Positions 25,083-33,965 of a DNA stretch of 64,000 bases are shown here, piece after piece. Location: the NCBI RefSeq assembly GCF_000720635.1, contig NZ_JOCF01000036.1, forward strand, positions 59,138-123,137, written 5' to 3'. The first letter of the stretch is position 1, and each line of letters begins with the position of its first letter. Position numbers and translations under genes: made by a program. This DNA is from Streptomyces sp. NRRL WC-3742. Its GTDB lineage: Bacteria > Actinomycetota > Actinomycetes > Streptomycetales > Streptomycetaceae. The notes under the pieces are model-generated. The model was not told where the DNA came from. It saw only the letters and a program-made list of their open reading frames with translations, and did no database searches.

Positions 25083-26120
25083 TCAGACCCGGCGGATGGT
25101 GTTGATCGGCATAGCGTCGGCCTTCATCACCTTCACCACGTCACCGGTGTGCGGCGCGTGGACGACCATGCCGTTGCCGATGTACATCCCGACGTGGTGG
25201 CGGTCGGGGCCGTAGATCACCAGGTCGCCCGGCTGGGCCTGGTCCAGCGAGGGCACCCGGGTGCCGACGTTGCCCTGCTCCTGCGAGGTGCGCGGCAGCG
25301 AGATGCCGGCCTGGCCGTACGCCCAGACCATCAGGCCCGAGCAGTCGAAGGTCTTCGGGCCGGTCGCGCCCCACACGTACGGCGAACCCTGCTTGCTCAT
25401 CGCCATGGTGACCGCCACGCCCGCGTAGCCGCTCGCCTGCGGCAGCGGGCCGAGGTCCGCACGGTCCGAGCCGCGCGAGGCGCGGTCGGCGGCGGCCTGC
25501 TGGGCCTTCAGCGCGGCGCGGTCGGAGGCGCTGAGGGAGTTCAGCAGGTCCTGCGCGGCCTTGAGCTTGGTGTTGACGTCCGCCTTGGCCTGGTTGAGGT
25601 CCTTGGTGGTGCTGTCCAGCGAGGTCAGCACGGCGGCCGCCTCGGACTTCTCCTGGTCGAGCTTGCGCTGCTGCTCCAGCAGCCCCTTGAGCGCCTCGCT
25701 CTGGCTGGCGCTGGCCTGCTGGACGCTGGACGCCTTCTGCAGGTACCCGGACGGGTCGGAGGAGAGCATCAGCTGGACGGACGGGTCGATGCCGCCGGTG
25801 CGGTACTGCTCGCCCGCCACGCCGGCCAGGCCCGTCTGCAGCTGCGTCATCTGCTCCTGGCTGCGGGCCACCTGGTCCTGGAGCGTCGCGGCCTGCTTGC
25901 GCAGCTGGTCGGCCCGCTCCTTGGCGCCGTTGTACTTCTCGGCCGCCTGCTCCTGCTCTTCCTGGAGCTTGTCGATCTGCGTCTTGACGTCTTCCTTGTT
26001 CGGCTGGGGCGCAGCGTGCGCGGCCACCTGGGCCGAGAGGGCGACCGCGGTCGCAGCGGCAGCGGTGAACACGGAGACCCGCGCGCGGCTCGGCTGCTTG
26101 GGACGGCGGTGGGAGGCCAA
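25083..26120 (-). CDS. NlpC/P60 endopeptidase with coiled-coil (paralogue 3)
   Basis: A secreted peptidoglycan endopeptidase, 345 aa from the TTG at 26120 (MASHRRPKQPSRARV), with GAAGGAG upstream. The signal peptide ends near AQVAAHA, matching paralogue 2. Coiled coil about 38-205, then the catalytic domain: Cys260 in FDCSGLMVWA, His309 in HHVGMYIG, His321 in VVHAP. It is separated from paralogue 2 by the riboswitch region and has its own -10-like TAGGGT at 26197-26202. No riboswitch core is visible in its own leader. Confidence 0.92.
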   Translation of the reverse strand: MASHRRPKQPSRARVSVFTAAAATAVALSAQVAAHAAPQPNKEDVKTQIDKLQEEQEQAAEKYNGAKERADQLRKQAATLQDQVARSQEQMTQLQTGLAGVAGEQYRTGGIDPSVQLMLSSDPSGYLQKASSVQQASASQSEALKGLLEQQRKLDQEKSEAAAVLTSLDSTTKDLNQAKADVNTKLKAAQDLLNSLSASDRAALKAQQAAADRASRGSDRADLGPLPQASGYAGVAVTMAMSKQGSPYVWGATGPKTFDCSGLMVWAYGQAGISLPRTSQEQGNVGTRVPSLDQAQPGDLVIYGPDRHHVGMYIGNGMVVHAPHTGDVVKVMKADAMPINTIRRV

Positions 26121-26328
26121 GGGACCGGCTCCTTCTTTCATCGGACCCGACACTCACCTGAACGAGTGAGAATCCGGAAAATAGGTTTGACGCCAGACCC
26201 TAGTAGAAGATCGAAGCGTTCCGCCACTCCCCCGAAGGCGTGAACTCCGCTTCTCTCCCTGACTTCACCAGATCCGCACACCCGCGCCCACCTGCGGCTG
26301 ACCAGCGGTCATTCCGCCGCGCGGCCGG

Positions 26329-27846
26329 TCAGGGCCGCGACAGCCGGTTCAGCAGCAGCACAGAGGCCACCGGGCGCGCGCCCGCCTTGCGCACGCCCTC
26401 CGCGACCTCCCGGTCGGCGGAGACCACCACCACCGGACGGCCCTGCGGCTCGGCCCGCACCAGACGCCGGATCAGCTCGTCCGCCGTCTCCCCGGTCCGG
26501 CTGAACCGCACCCGGACCCCGCGCGGAGGCGCCATGATCACCGGCACGTCCAGGTCCTGCCCGTCGAACACACAGGTGACCTCCGCCTGCGTGCGCTGCG
26601 CCAGCATCGCCAGCCCGCCCAGCAACCGGATGCGCTGCTGCTCCAGCGGCAGCGTCGGGTACCCGGTCTTGGTCACGTTGTAGCCGTCCACCACCAGGTG
26701 CACCTGCGGGATCGCCAGCAGCTGGTCCAACAGCGCCGGATCGTCCTCCGCCAGCCCGCGCCGGGCCACGTCGTGCGGCGAGGCCGCCCCCGGCACCACC
26801 GCCTCCACCAGGTCCGCCGGGCGGATCTGGGAGACGGGCAGCGCCAGCTCCCGCTGCAGGCCCTGCGCCGACTGCAGCACGGTGTCCAGCAGCAGCCGCA
26901 GCCTCATGTCCTCGACGCTGCGCCCCTCGCGGGCCGAGCGGCGGCCCTGCTCGGCGGCGGTCTCCAGCTCCGAGACCCGGTGCCGCAGCCGCCGCGCCTC
27001 GCCCTCGGCGGCGCTGCGCTCGGCCGACGCCTGCGCCTTCGCCGCCTCCAGCTCCGCGGCCAGCTTGCGCGTCTCGGCCTGCGCCCGGCGCGTGTCGCTC
27101 TCCAGCGAACGCACCTTCTTGCGCAGCGACTCCGCCTCCCGCCGGACCTCCTCGGCGTCGGCCCGCTGGCGGTCCAGGTCGGCCCGGGCCCCGGCCCGGA
27201 GCTCCGCCAGCTCGGCCTGCAGCTTCTCGACCAGCCGGGAAGCCTCCGCGGCCGCGCCCTCGGCACCGGCCCGCTCGGCCTCCTCCCCCGCCTCGGTGAC
27301 CAGCCGGCTCCAGCCGGCCGGGCGCACCAGGTAGGCGGCGGCCGCGACGTCCATCGGATCGGCGGCCCCGGGCACGGAACCGGACTCCAGCGCCTTCACC
27401 AGGTCCGGCTGCCCCAGCCGTAGCCTCTCCGCTATCCGCACCCGGAAGGCCGGCTCCGACTCCAGCGCGGCCGCCAGCGCGGTGGCCGCGTACTTGGCCC
27501 GCCGCGCGGGGGTGAACTTGGCGTACTGGCGCAGGCTCTGCGGCAGCTCGGCCGCCGGAAGCCCGCCGAGCGCGTCCGAGGCCAGGCCGACGACGCGTCG
27601 GCGCACCCCCTCGGGCAGCGGCCGCTCGAGCTTCTCGACGGCCCGCTCCGCCTCGTCCTCGGACGGCTCGGACGGCGCCTGCTCGGAGGGCACCTGCTCG
27701 GACGGTGCCTGCTCCGCCCCCGGCACCGGCTCCGGCGCAGCGGGCCGAAGCCCCTGCGCTTCGCCGGGCTCCTTCGCTGCGTCCACCACGTCCTCGGCTC
27801 CGATCCTGGTCCAGCGGGGCGCGACCTCGGCCGCCCCTGTCGTCAC
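26329..27846 (-). CDS. NYN-domain (PIN-like RNase) protein with coiled-coil
   Basis: A protein of about 505 aa. The N-terminal 60 residues are Pro/Glu-rich with a PSEQ repeat. About 75-200 is helical (VRRRVVGLASDALGGLP; YAKFTPARRAKYAATAL). About 210-325 is a charged coiled coil. The C-terminal NYN domain (about 370-505) begins HLVVDGYNVTKTGYP and has CVFDGQDLD and VSADREVAEG, the acidic residues of PIN-like nucleases (YacP type). It is probably an RNA-processing enzyme. The start is uncertain: the GTG at 27846 has GGAG very close, and a longer frame reaches 27912. It is paired with the zinc-ribbon gene just upstream. Confidence 0.8.
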   Translation of the reverse strand: MTTGAAEVAPRWTRIGAEDVVDAAKEPGEAQGLRPAAPEPVPGAEQAPSEQVPSEQAPSEPSEDEAERAVEKLERPLPEGVRRRVVGLASDALGGLPAAELPQSLRQYAKFTPARRAKYAATALAAALESEPAFRVRIAERLRLGQPDLVKALESGSVPGAADPMDVAAAAYLVRPAGWSRLVTEAGEEAERAGAEGAAAEASRLVEKLQAELAELRAGARADLDRQRADAEEVRREAESLRKKVRSLESDTRRAQAETRKLAAELEAAKAQASAERSAAEGEARRLRHRVSELETAAEQGRRSAREGRSVEDMRLRLLLDTVLQSAQGLQRELALPVSQIRPADLVEAVVPGAASPHDVARRGLAEDDPALLDQLLAIPQVHLVVDGYNVTKTGYPTLPLEQQRIRLLGGLAMLAQRTQAEVTCVFDGQDLDVPVIMAPPRGVRVRFSRTGETADELIRRLVRAEPQGRPVVVVSADREVAEGVRKAGARPVASVLLLNRLSRP

Positions 27847-27921
27847 GCTCCGTGCGTCTTGTTCTGTATTGTCCCGTGCGGCGGACGGGCGTGCGGCGCA
27901 CCGCCGCCGCACCGGCGGGGC

Positions 27922-28194
27922 TCAGCCCTGCGCGTCCTCGACGGCACCCTCGACAGCGCCCTCGGCACCCGGACGGGCCACCAGCTCGACCTGGTCCACC
28001 GCGTTGCACCAGCGGCACCGCACCGACTCGATCGTCTCGCTGTGGACCTGCGTCTCCTCGACCTTGGAATCGCCGGCCAGGTCGAAGTGCAGGAACTCGG
28101 TCACCCGCGCGGTGCGGGTCACGTCGAAGCGGGTGAGGTTGCCGCACAGCGTGCAGCGCCAGCGCGTCTCGGGGGTCAGGGCGGGGACGGTCAT
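27922..28194 (-). CDS. Small zinc-ribbon protein
   Basis: A 90-aa protein with ATG at 28194 and GAGAGGA upstream. Two CxxC pairs, Cys14/Cys17 (CTLCGN) and Cys60/Cys63 (CRWCN), make a probable structural zinc ribbon around a beta segment (DVTRTARVTEFLHFDLAG). The acidic tail repeats GAVEGAVED. It lies directly upstream of the NYN-domain gene on the same strand, probably in one operon, which hints at nucleic-acid binding. No family name is certain. Confidence 0.8.
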   Translation of the reverse strand: MTVPALTPETRWRCTLCGNLTRFDVTRTARVTEFLHFDLAGDSKVEETQVHSETIESVRCRWCNAVDQVELVARPGAEGAVEGAVEDAQG

Positions 28195-28398
28195 CGGGGG
28201 TCCTCTCGGGTGGTCCCTGGGTGGGCGCAGGCGCTCCCCCCGGAGCCCCGGCGTCGGCGGCGGGAGGCGGGATCGCCCGCCCCCAAGCCTATTGCCTGGG
28301 GCAACCACCGGGGCCACCGGTTCAGGGGATGGAAAACGTTGCTCCACCTGCCGTACCGCACCGCGTCATCTCCCGCCCCGGGAGGGAGGCTTAGGGGC

Positions 28399-29181
28399 GT
28401 GTCGCTCACGGCCCCAGACCGCACCGGCGCCGCGGCCGGCCGCCCGGCCGTGCCCGTCCCGGCGGTCAGCTACGCCCTGATCGCGCTCAACACCCTGGTG
28501 TTCCTGCTCGGCCCGGCCGCCGGGCTCAACCCGCTGTACGGCACCGGGCAGGCCAGGGTCTGCGCCGAGCAGCGCTACGAGCAGCGCTGGGGCGCCGTCC
28601 CGGCGGAGCTGCTGGCGGGCCGGCCCCTGACGTCCGCACAGCTCGCCCAGGCCCCCGACCCCGTCCCCGGCTGCCCGGCCGCCCCGACCCCGGGCAAGCA
28701 CCCGGCGCTGTCGGTGCTCACCGGGCTGTTCCTCCACGCGGGCTGGCTGCACCTGCTCGGCAACCTGCTCTTCCTTCACGTGTTCGGCCCGACCGTCGAA
28801 CAGCGCCTCGGCCGCGCACGGTTCGCCCTCTTCTACCTGGCCGCCGGCAGCCTGGCCACGTACGGCTTCGCGCTCGCCGAGGCGCACTCACCCGACTCCA
28901 CCCGCGTCCTGATCGGCGCCTCGGGCGCGATCTCCGCCGTGCTCGGCGCCTACCTGCGCCTGCACCCCCGGGCCCGGGTGACGACGCTCGTGCCGCTGCT
29001 GCTGTTCCTGCCGCTGCGGTTCCCGGCCTGGCTGGTGCTCGGCCTCTGGTTCGCCCTCCAGTGGTGGTCGGTGCACTCGGCCGGGCCGGGGGTGGCGTAC
29101 CTGGTCCACGTGATCGGCTTCTCGGCGGGCTTCCTCTACGCCTGCACGGTGGTCGGCCACCCCCCGCGACGCCCCGGCTGA
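28399..29181 (+). CDS. Rhomboid-family intramembrane serine protease
   Basis: A membrane-embedded serine protease of 260 aa (GTG at 28399). Family marks: HAGWLHLLGNLLFLHVFGP (the N of the oxyanion region in helix 2), GxSG nucleophile motif in LIGASGAIS, and catalytic His in YLVHVIGF of the last helices. About six helices are visible. A loop between helix 1 and 2 carries Cys residues (QARVCAEQ, VPGCPAAP) that may form an extracellular disulfide. Substrates unknown. Divergent from the zinc-ribbon gene. Confidence 0.9.
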   Translation: MSLTAPDRTGAAAGRPAVPVPAVSYALIALNTLVFLLGPAAGLNPLYGTGQARVCAEQRYEQRWGAVPAELLAGRPLTSAQLAQAPDPVPGCPAAPTPGKHPALSVLTGLFLHAGWLHLLGNLLFLHVFGPTVEQRLGRARFALFYLAAGSLATYGFALAEAHSPDSTRVLIGASGAISAVLGAYLRLHPRARVTTLVPLLLFLPLRFPAWLVLGLWFALQWWSVHSAGPGVAYLVHVIGFSAGFLYACTVVGHPPRRPG

Positions 29182-29221
29182 CGCCCGATACGCTGGCGGC
29201 ACCTCACGAAGGAGCCGAACA

Positions 29222-29503
29222 GTGATCACCGCCATCGTCCTGATCAAGACCAGCGTCGACCGCATCCCGGAGATCGCCGAGGCCATCGCCGCCCTCGAAG
29301 GCGTCAGCGAGGTGTACTCCGTGACGGGCGGCTACGACCTGGTGGCGATGGTCCGCGTCCGGCGGCACGACGACCTGGCGGACGTCATCCCCGGCCGGCT
29401 CAACAAGGTCCCGGGCGTGGCGCACACCGAGACCCAGATCGCCTTCCGCACCTACTCCCAGCACGACCTGGACGCGGCCTTCGCCCTGGGCCTGGACGAG
29501 TAG
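29222..29503 (+). CDS. Stand-alone RAM (Lrp/AsnC ligand-binding) domain protein
   Basis: A 93-aa protein that is only the C-terminal ligand-binding fold of Lrp/AsnC regulators. It lacks the helix-turn-helix. GTG start with AAGGAG. It has the typical beta-alpha-beta pattern: ITAIVLIKTSVDRIPEIAEA, then VYSVTGGYDLVAMVRV, then VPGVAHTETQIAF. Such stand-alone proteins assemble into decamers and may bind amino acids or modulate full-length Lrp proteins; one full-length Lrp gene lies at 49760. It is convergent with the desulfurase-like gene 15 bp away. Confidence 0.85.
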   Translation: MITAIVLIKTSVDRIPEIAEAIAALEGVSEVYSVTGGYDLVAMVRVRRHDDLADVIPGRLNKVPGVAHTETQIAFRTYSQHDLDAAFALGLDE

Positions 29504-29518
29504 CCGTAGGAAGAGGTC

Positions 29519-30880
29519 TCAGCCGCGACGGGTGTCGGCGACGCAACGCCCGCCCTCGTTGCGGTAGTTCCAGGCCGCGCCGTCCGTGACCAGCTCGCGG
29601 ACGGCGGTCAGGAACCGCTCGATGTGCTCGTCCGGCGTCCCCGCCCCGAAGCTCACCCGGATCGCGTTGAGGCTGCGCTCGCCCGGCAGCGAGGGCTCCG
29701 GCGCCCCGCACTCGGACGGCGCGACGTCCTCGTCCCCGAGCAGGGTGCGCACCAGCGGGTGGGCGCAGAACAGCCCGTCGCGCACCCCGATGCCGTACTC
29801 GGCGGACAGCGCGGCCGAGAAGTGCGAGCTGTTCCAGCCCTGGACGACGAAGGACAGCACGCCCACCCGCGCGGAGCCGGCGCCGAACAGGTTCAGCACC
29901 CGGACCTGCGGGATCTCCGCCAGCCCGGCCGTCAGCCGCTCCACCAGCTGCCGCTCGCGGGCCTCCAGCGCGTCGAACCCGGCCTCGGTCAGCGCCCGGC
30001 AGGCCGAGGCGATCGCGTAGGCGCCGATGACGTTGGGCGAGCCGGCCTCGTGCCGCGCCGGGCCGGTGTGCCACTGGACGGCCACCGAGCCGTCCACCTC
30101 CCGGGCCACCGTCCGGGTCGCGCCGCCGCCGGCCAGGTACGGCTCGGCCGCGTCCAGCCAGTCCGCCCGGCCGGCCAGCACGCCGGCGCCGAACGGCGCG
30201 TAGATCTTGTGGCCGGAGAAGGCGATCCAGTCGACGTCCAGCTCGCTCACCGACACCCGGTGGTGCGGGGCGAGCTGCGCGGCGTCCAGCACGACCCGGG
30301 CGCCGTGCCGGTGCGCGGTCGCGGTCAGCTCGGTGACCGGCCACAGCTCGCCGGTGACGTTGGAGGCGCCGGTGACGCAGAGCAGCTTGGGGCCCTCGGG
30401 GGCCTCGGCGAGCGCGGCGTCCAGCGCGGCCACCGCCTCGGCCCGGGAGCGCGGCGCCCGCAGGTAGCTGACGTCCAGTCCGGCGTGCGCCCAGGGCAGC
30501 AGCGAGGCGTGGTGCTCGGTCTCGAAGGCGAACACCCGGGTGCCGGCGGGCAGGGCCGAGGCCAGCAGGTTGAGCGAGTCGGTGGTGGCCCGGGTGAAGA
30601 CCACCTGGTCGCCCTCACGCAGGCCGAGGAACTCGGCGACGGTGCGGCGGCTCTGCTCGAACAGGTCGGTGGACAGCTGCGAGAGGTACCCGGCGCCCCG
30701 GTGCACGCTGCCGTAGTACGGCGCGTACGCGGCGACGTCGTCCCACACCCGCTGGAGCGCCGGGGAGCTGGCCGCGTAGTCCAGCGCCGCGTAGCCGACC
30801 TTGTCACCGCTGGCGAGCGGGACCTGGACGTCGGCGCCGAGGACGGCGAGGGGGGCGCAGATTTCGGTGGCAATCGACAT
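29519..30880 (-). CDS. Class V aminotransferase, cysteine desulfurase-like
   Basis: A PLP enzyme of 453 aa (ATG at 30880, AAGGAG eight bases upstream). PLP Lys225 is in FSGHKIYAPFG; ETEHHASLLPW and VVLDAAQLAPH are cofactor-contact motifs. Near the C-terminus GLFCAHPLV matches the SufS active-site loop (CAQP), giving a candidate persulfide Cys. So it is probably a sulfur-mobilising desulfurase rather than a transaminase. A SAM-IV riboswitch controls it, which fits sulfur metabolism. The C-terminus ends YRNEGGRCVADTRRG. The exact substrate is not settled. Confidence 0.85.
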   Translation of the reverse strand: MSIATEICAPLAVLGADVQVPLASGDKVGYAALDYAASSPALQRVWDDVAAYAPYYGSVHRGAGYLSQLSTDLFEQSRRTVAEFLGLREGDQVVFTRATTDSLNLLASALPAGTRVFAFETEHHASLLPWAHAGLDVSYLRAPRSRAEAVAALDAALAEAPEGPKLLCVTGASNVTGELWPVTELTATAHRHGARVVLDAAQLAPHHRVSVSELDVDWIAFSGHKIYAPFGAGVLAGRADWLDAAEPYLAGGGATRTVAREVDGSVAVQWHTGPARHEAGSPNVIGAYAIASACRALTEAGFDALEARERQLVERLTAGLAEIPQVRVLNLFGAGSARVGVLSFVVQGWNSSHFSAALSAEYGIGVRDGLFCAHPLVRTLLGDEDVAPSECGAPEPSLPGERSLNAIRVSFGAGTPDEHIERFLTAVRELVTDGAAWNYRNEGGRCVADTRRG

Positions 30881-30944
30881 GAGGATGCACTCCTTCACGG
30901 GGTGAGGGACCCCGGGAGTGCTGATCGTCCGGTGTCCGCGCTTG

Positions 30945-31052
30945 CCGCACGGACGATTCGCCGCGCGACCCGGTCCTCACCCAGGGCACCCCGCCACGGA
31001 CGGAGGGTTGCCGGACAGCAAGCTGGGGCTTGGCGCTGTCACTCATGACCTG
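30945..31052 (-). ncRNA. SAM-IV riboswitch
   Basis: The minus-strand leader reads GGTCATGAGTGACAGCG, then CAGCTTGCTGTCCGGCAACC, CTCCGTCCGTGGCGGGGTGC and CCTGGGTGAGGACC. This is the core I know from SAM-IV (SAM-I-related) riboswitches of actinomycetes, with the pairing GGTC...GACC closing the element. It begins at the predicted transcription start and ends about 65 nt before the desulfurase ATG. SAM binding should lower expression. Boundaries are approximate. Confidence 0.88.
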
Positions 31053-31058
31053 GCGAAG

Positions 31059-31087
31059 ACTCTAGGTCGCGTACGTCGGGTGGTCAA
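31059..31087 (-). promoter_or_regulatory. Promoter of the SAM-IV transcript
   Basis: On the minus strand TTGACC (31082-31087) and TAGAGT (31059-31064) are separated by exactly 17 bp. This is close to the housekeeping consensus, and the riboswitch starts about 7 bp later. Confidence 0.78.
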
Positions 31088-31116
31088 ACGCGTATCCACC
31101 ATCCGGACAGGAGAAG

Positions 31117-31146
31117 GGGCCCGCACCGGCGCACCGGTACGGGCCC
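31117..31146 (-). terminator. Terminator after trpD
   Basis: GGGCCCG-C-ACCGG pairs with CCGGT-A-CGGGCCC around a short GCGCA loop, 12 bp beyond the trpD stop on the minus strand. It insulates the SAM-IV promoter from trpD. Confidence 0.78.
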
Positions 31147-31158
31147 CCAACTCCCGCC

Positions 31159-32235
31159 TCAGATCCGGGAGGTGGCCGCCGACCAGCGACGCAGCTTCTC
31201 CTCCGCCGCGCCCGAGTCGATCGCCTCCGCGGCCCGCGCCATGCCCGCCGCCAGCTGCTCGGTGAGCGGCGCCTCGCCCAGGTCGAGCGCCACCAGCGCC
31301 GAGGCCGTGTTCAGCAGGACGGCGTCCCGCACCGGCCCGCGCTCCCCGGCCAGCAGCCGGCGCGCGACCTCGGCGTTGAACGACGGGTCCCCGCCGCGCA
31401 GCGCCTCGATGCCGACCAGCTCGATGCCCAGGTCCCGGGGGTCGAGGGTGGTCTCGGTGACGCCGCCGTCGCGCACGATCCACACCCGCGAGGTGGTGCT
31501 GATGGTCAGCTCGTCCAGGCCGTCGTCGCCGCGGAAGACCAGCGCGGTGGAGCCGCGCCGGGCGAGCACCCCGGCGATCAGCCCGGAGAGCCGGGTGTCG
31601 AAGCAGCCGATGGCGTGCGCGGTGACCTTGGCCGGGTTGGTCAGCGGGCCGAGGATGTTGAAGGAGGTCGGCACCCCCAGGCCGCTGCGGGCGGGGGCGG
31701 CGTGCCGCATCGAGGGGTGGAACCTGGCCGCGAAGGCGAAGGTGAGCCCGACCTCCTCGGCCACCTCGGCCACCCGCCGGGAGGACAGGTCGAGCCTGAC
31801 CCCGAGCTTCTCCAGCACGTCCGAGGAGCCGCTCGCCGAGGAGGCGGACCGGTTGCCGTGCTTGACCACCTTCGCGCCCGCGGCCGCGGCGACGATCGCG
31901 GACATGGTGGAGATGTTGACGGTCTTCGCCCGGTCGCCGCCGGTGCCGACGATGTCCACCGCCGGCCCGGGGATCTCCAGCGGCTCGGCGTGCGCGTACA
32001 TCGCGTCGACCAGACCGGTGATCTCGTCGACGGTCTCGCCCTTGGCCCGCAGCGCGACCATGAAGCCGGCCACCTGGACCGGGGAAGCCTCGCCGCTCAT
32101 GATCCGGTCCATCGCCCACGCGGTGGCCGAGCGGTCGAGGTCCTCCCCGTTCAACAGCGCCGACAGGAGGTCCGGCCAGGTGCGGACCACCTGCGCGGGG
32201 TCGCTACCGCCGTTCGCAGGGTTCACGTTCACCAT
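31159..32235 (-). CDS. trpD: Anthranilate phosphoribosyltransferase
   Basis: The second step of tryptophan synthesis: anthranilate + PRPP to phosphoribosyl-anthranilate. 358 aa from the ATG at 32235, with GGAG six bases upstream. PRPP-binding motif [18 protein letters not shown]; anthranilate and metal sites in [18 protein letters not shown] and the acidic DDGLDELT region. It is 24 kb from the fused anthranilate synthase, so trp genes are scattered, as usual in Streptomyces. I see no Trp-codon leader before this gene. Confidence 0.95.
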   Translation of the reverse strand: MVNVNPANGGSDPAQVVRTWPDLLSALLNGEDLDRSATAWAMDRIMSGEASPVQVAGFMVALRAKGETVDEITGLVDAMYAHAEPLEIPGPAVDIVGTGGDRAKTVNISTMSAIVAAAAGAKVVKHGNRSASSASGSSDVLEKLGVRLDLSSRRVAEVAEEVGLTFAFAARFHPSMRHAAPARSGLGVPTSFNILGPLTNPAKVTAHAIGCFDTRLSGLIAGVLARRGSTALVFRGDDGLDELTISTTSRVWIVRDGGVTETTLDPRDLGIELVGIEALRGGDPSFNAEVARRLLAGERGPVRDAVLLNTASALVALDLGEAPLTEQLAAGMARAAEAIDSGAAEEKLRRWSAATSRI

Positions 32236-32390
32236 GGCTGACTCCAACTGTCATCGGTTCCCCCGCCACGGGGGACGTCCGTTCGGTCGAAGTCAGCCTA
32301 TCGAGCGGCGGGTCGCCCGCGGCGGTGTCTTCTCTAGTACTGAGACGCCCTGGAATCGAGGCCGGCGCCGGTGCCGACGCCGGGGACCGC

Positions 32391-32816
32391 TCAGCGCGCG
32401 GCCGGGGTCCTCTTCGCCACCCGCGCCCGCAGCAGCACGGAGGCCGCGTCGGCCAGCGCCACCGGGTCCACCGGGTGGGAGATCGCCGCGTCGGCCCGGC
32501 TCCAGGCGGCCAGCCAGGAGTCCTGCGGGCGGCCGATCAGCACCAGCACCGGCGGGCAGCCGTAGATCTCGTCCTTCAGCTGCCGCCCGAGCCCCAGCCC
32601 GCCGGCCGGCACGGCCTCGCCGTCCAGCACGCAGAGGTCCACCCCGCCCTTCTCCAGCGCCTTGATCACCGCGGGGGTGGTCGCGCACTCCAGGTAGGAG
32701 ATCTCCGGAAGGTCCTCGGCGGGCCGGCGGCCGAGAGCCGTCAGCACCTGCTCGCGGGTGTTGCGGTCGTCGCTGTAGACCAGGACGGTGAGCGTCTCGG
32801 AGGTCGTGTACGCCAT
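32391..32816 (-). CDS. Receiver-like protein lacking key switch residues
   Basis: A 141-aa protein with a response-regulator receiver fold and no output domain. ATG at 32816 after AGGGAGC. The acidic pair Asp16/Asp17 and an Asp65 at the phospho-acceptor position (DLCVLDGEAV) remain. The conserved Thr/Ser is replaced (VLVLIGRPQD) and the conserved Lys position reads His114 (AISHPVDP). It is probably a pseudo-receiver that does not switch by phosphorylation. It lies between trpD and the cytochrome operon; role unknown. Confidence 0.8.
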   Translation of the reverse strand: MAYTTSETLTVLVYSDDRNTREQVLTALGRRPAEDLPEISYLECATTPAVIKALEKGGVDLCVLDGEAVPAGGLGLGRQLKDEIYGCPPVLVLIGRPQDSWLAAWSRADAAISHPVDPVALADAASVLLRARVAKRTPAAR

Positions 32817-33157
32817 GGGACCCTGCTCCCTCAAGTGTGATCCGGACCACGTTCGCCTGATCCGGATGCTACTCCGCTTTACCCCCTCACCGGCTCCCCC
32901 GCGCACACCTTCCTCCTCAAGCCGCCGCGCCCGGCGCTCGCCCGCCTGGAGGACACCCCGTCACCCGCTCCGGCCCGGTCCACCCGAACGGTGCAACGGC
33001 CCCCTTCGAGGAACCGTCAGAAAAGGGACACGCCCCTGCTCAGCCGCCATCGGCACCCCCCGGGTGCCCCCCACGCACCCTCAAGCGGGCATATCGCACG
33101 CACCGGACACTCCGAGGGACACCCCCCGGCGTGAAGACGGAATAAGGGACCGACATA
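32817..33157. promoter_or_regulatory. Divergent intergenic region upstream of ctaE
   Basis: 341 bp between the pseudo-receiver gene and ctaE. I see no RNA element and no strong inverted repeat. AAGGGA lies just before the ctaE ATG as ribosome site. Promoters for both genes must be here, but none matches the consensus well enough to mark. Confidence 0.45.
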
Positions 33158-33778
33158 ATGTCCGTCGTGGCGACAGCAACAGCAGTAGAAACCGGGCACG
33201 CGCATGGATCGGTCAACCGACCGAACATGGTCAGCGTCGGAACGATCGTCTGGCTCAGTTCCGAGCTGATGTTCTTCGCGGCCCTCTTCGCGATGTACTT
33301 CACGCTCCGCTCCGTCAAGGGGGCCGAGTTCTGGACCGAGAAGGCTCATGCCCTCAACGTCCCCTTCTCCGCGGGCAACACCACGATCCTGGTGCTCTCC
33401 TCGCTCACCTGTCAGCTCGGCGTGTTCGCCGCCGAGCGCGGGGACGTGAAGAAGCTCCGCGCGTGGTTCATCCTGACGTTCTTCATGGGCGCGATCTTCA
33501 TCGGCGGTCAGATCTTCGAGTACACCGAGCTGGTCAAGAAGGACGGCCTCTCGCTGTCCTCCGACCCGTACGGCACGGTGTTCTACCTGACCACCGGCTT
33601 CCACGGTCTTCACGTGACGGGTGGTCTGATCGCCTTCCTGCTGGTCCTGGGACGGACGTACGCAGCCAAGCGCTTCACGCACGAGCAGGCCACCGCGGCG
33701 ATCGTCGTGTCGTACTACTGGCACTTCGTCGACGTCGTGTGGATCGGCCTGTTCGCGACCATCTACCTGATCAAGTAA
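33158..33778 (+). CDS. ctaE: Cytochrome c oxidase subunit III
   Basis: Subunit III of the aa3 oxidase, 206 aa with five membrane helices, the usual short actinobacterial form. The family motifs [20 protein letters not shown] and [16 protein letters not shown] are present, and the protein ends [22 protein letters not shown]. First gene of ctaE-qcrC-qcrA-qcrB, the conserved actinobacterial order in which the oxidase and bcc complex form one supercomplex. No catalytic metal is bound by this subunit. Confidence 0.96.
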   Translation: MSVVATATAVETGHAHGSVNRPNMVSVGTIVWLSSELMFFAALFAMYFTLRSVKGAEFWTEKAHALNVPFSAGNTTILVLSSLTCQLGVFAAERGDVKKLRAWFILTFFMGAIFIGGQIFEYTELVKKDGLSLSSDPYGTVFYLTTGFHGLHVTGGLIAFLLVLGRTYAAKRFTHEQATAAIVVSYYWHFVDVVWIGLFATIYLIK

Positions 33779-33965
33779 CCAGCTGATCAGGTCGCTGGCC
33801 ACCGGCTGCGGCCCCCGCCCTCACCGGCGCAGGGCCGCTTCTGCCGGTGCCGACGCTCCCACCGACCGACCGCGCGCGCAGCCCTAGAGAGGCAGCCTCG
33901 TGCCGGCCAGACCGGCCGCCGGGTGCACCCACCAGTCGACCAGATCCTGACACCGGGGTTATTCC

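Noticed and set aside
26121..26328. A second ydaO riboswitch before NlpC/P60 paralogue 3
   Set aside because: The GGGGAACC and GGGGTGAATC core blocks are absent.
30804..31046. Small minus-strand frame starting MSDSAKPQLAV
   Set aside because: It lies wholly over the SAM-IV riboswitch core; the RNA explains the conservation.
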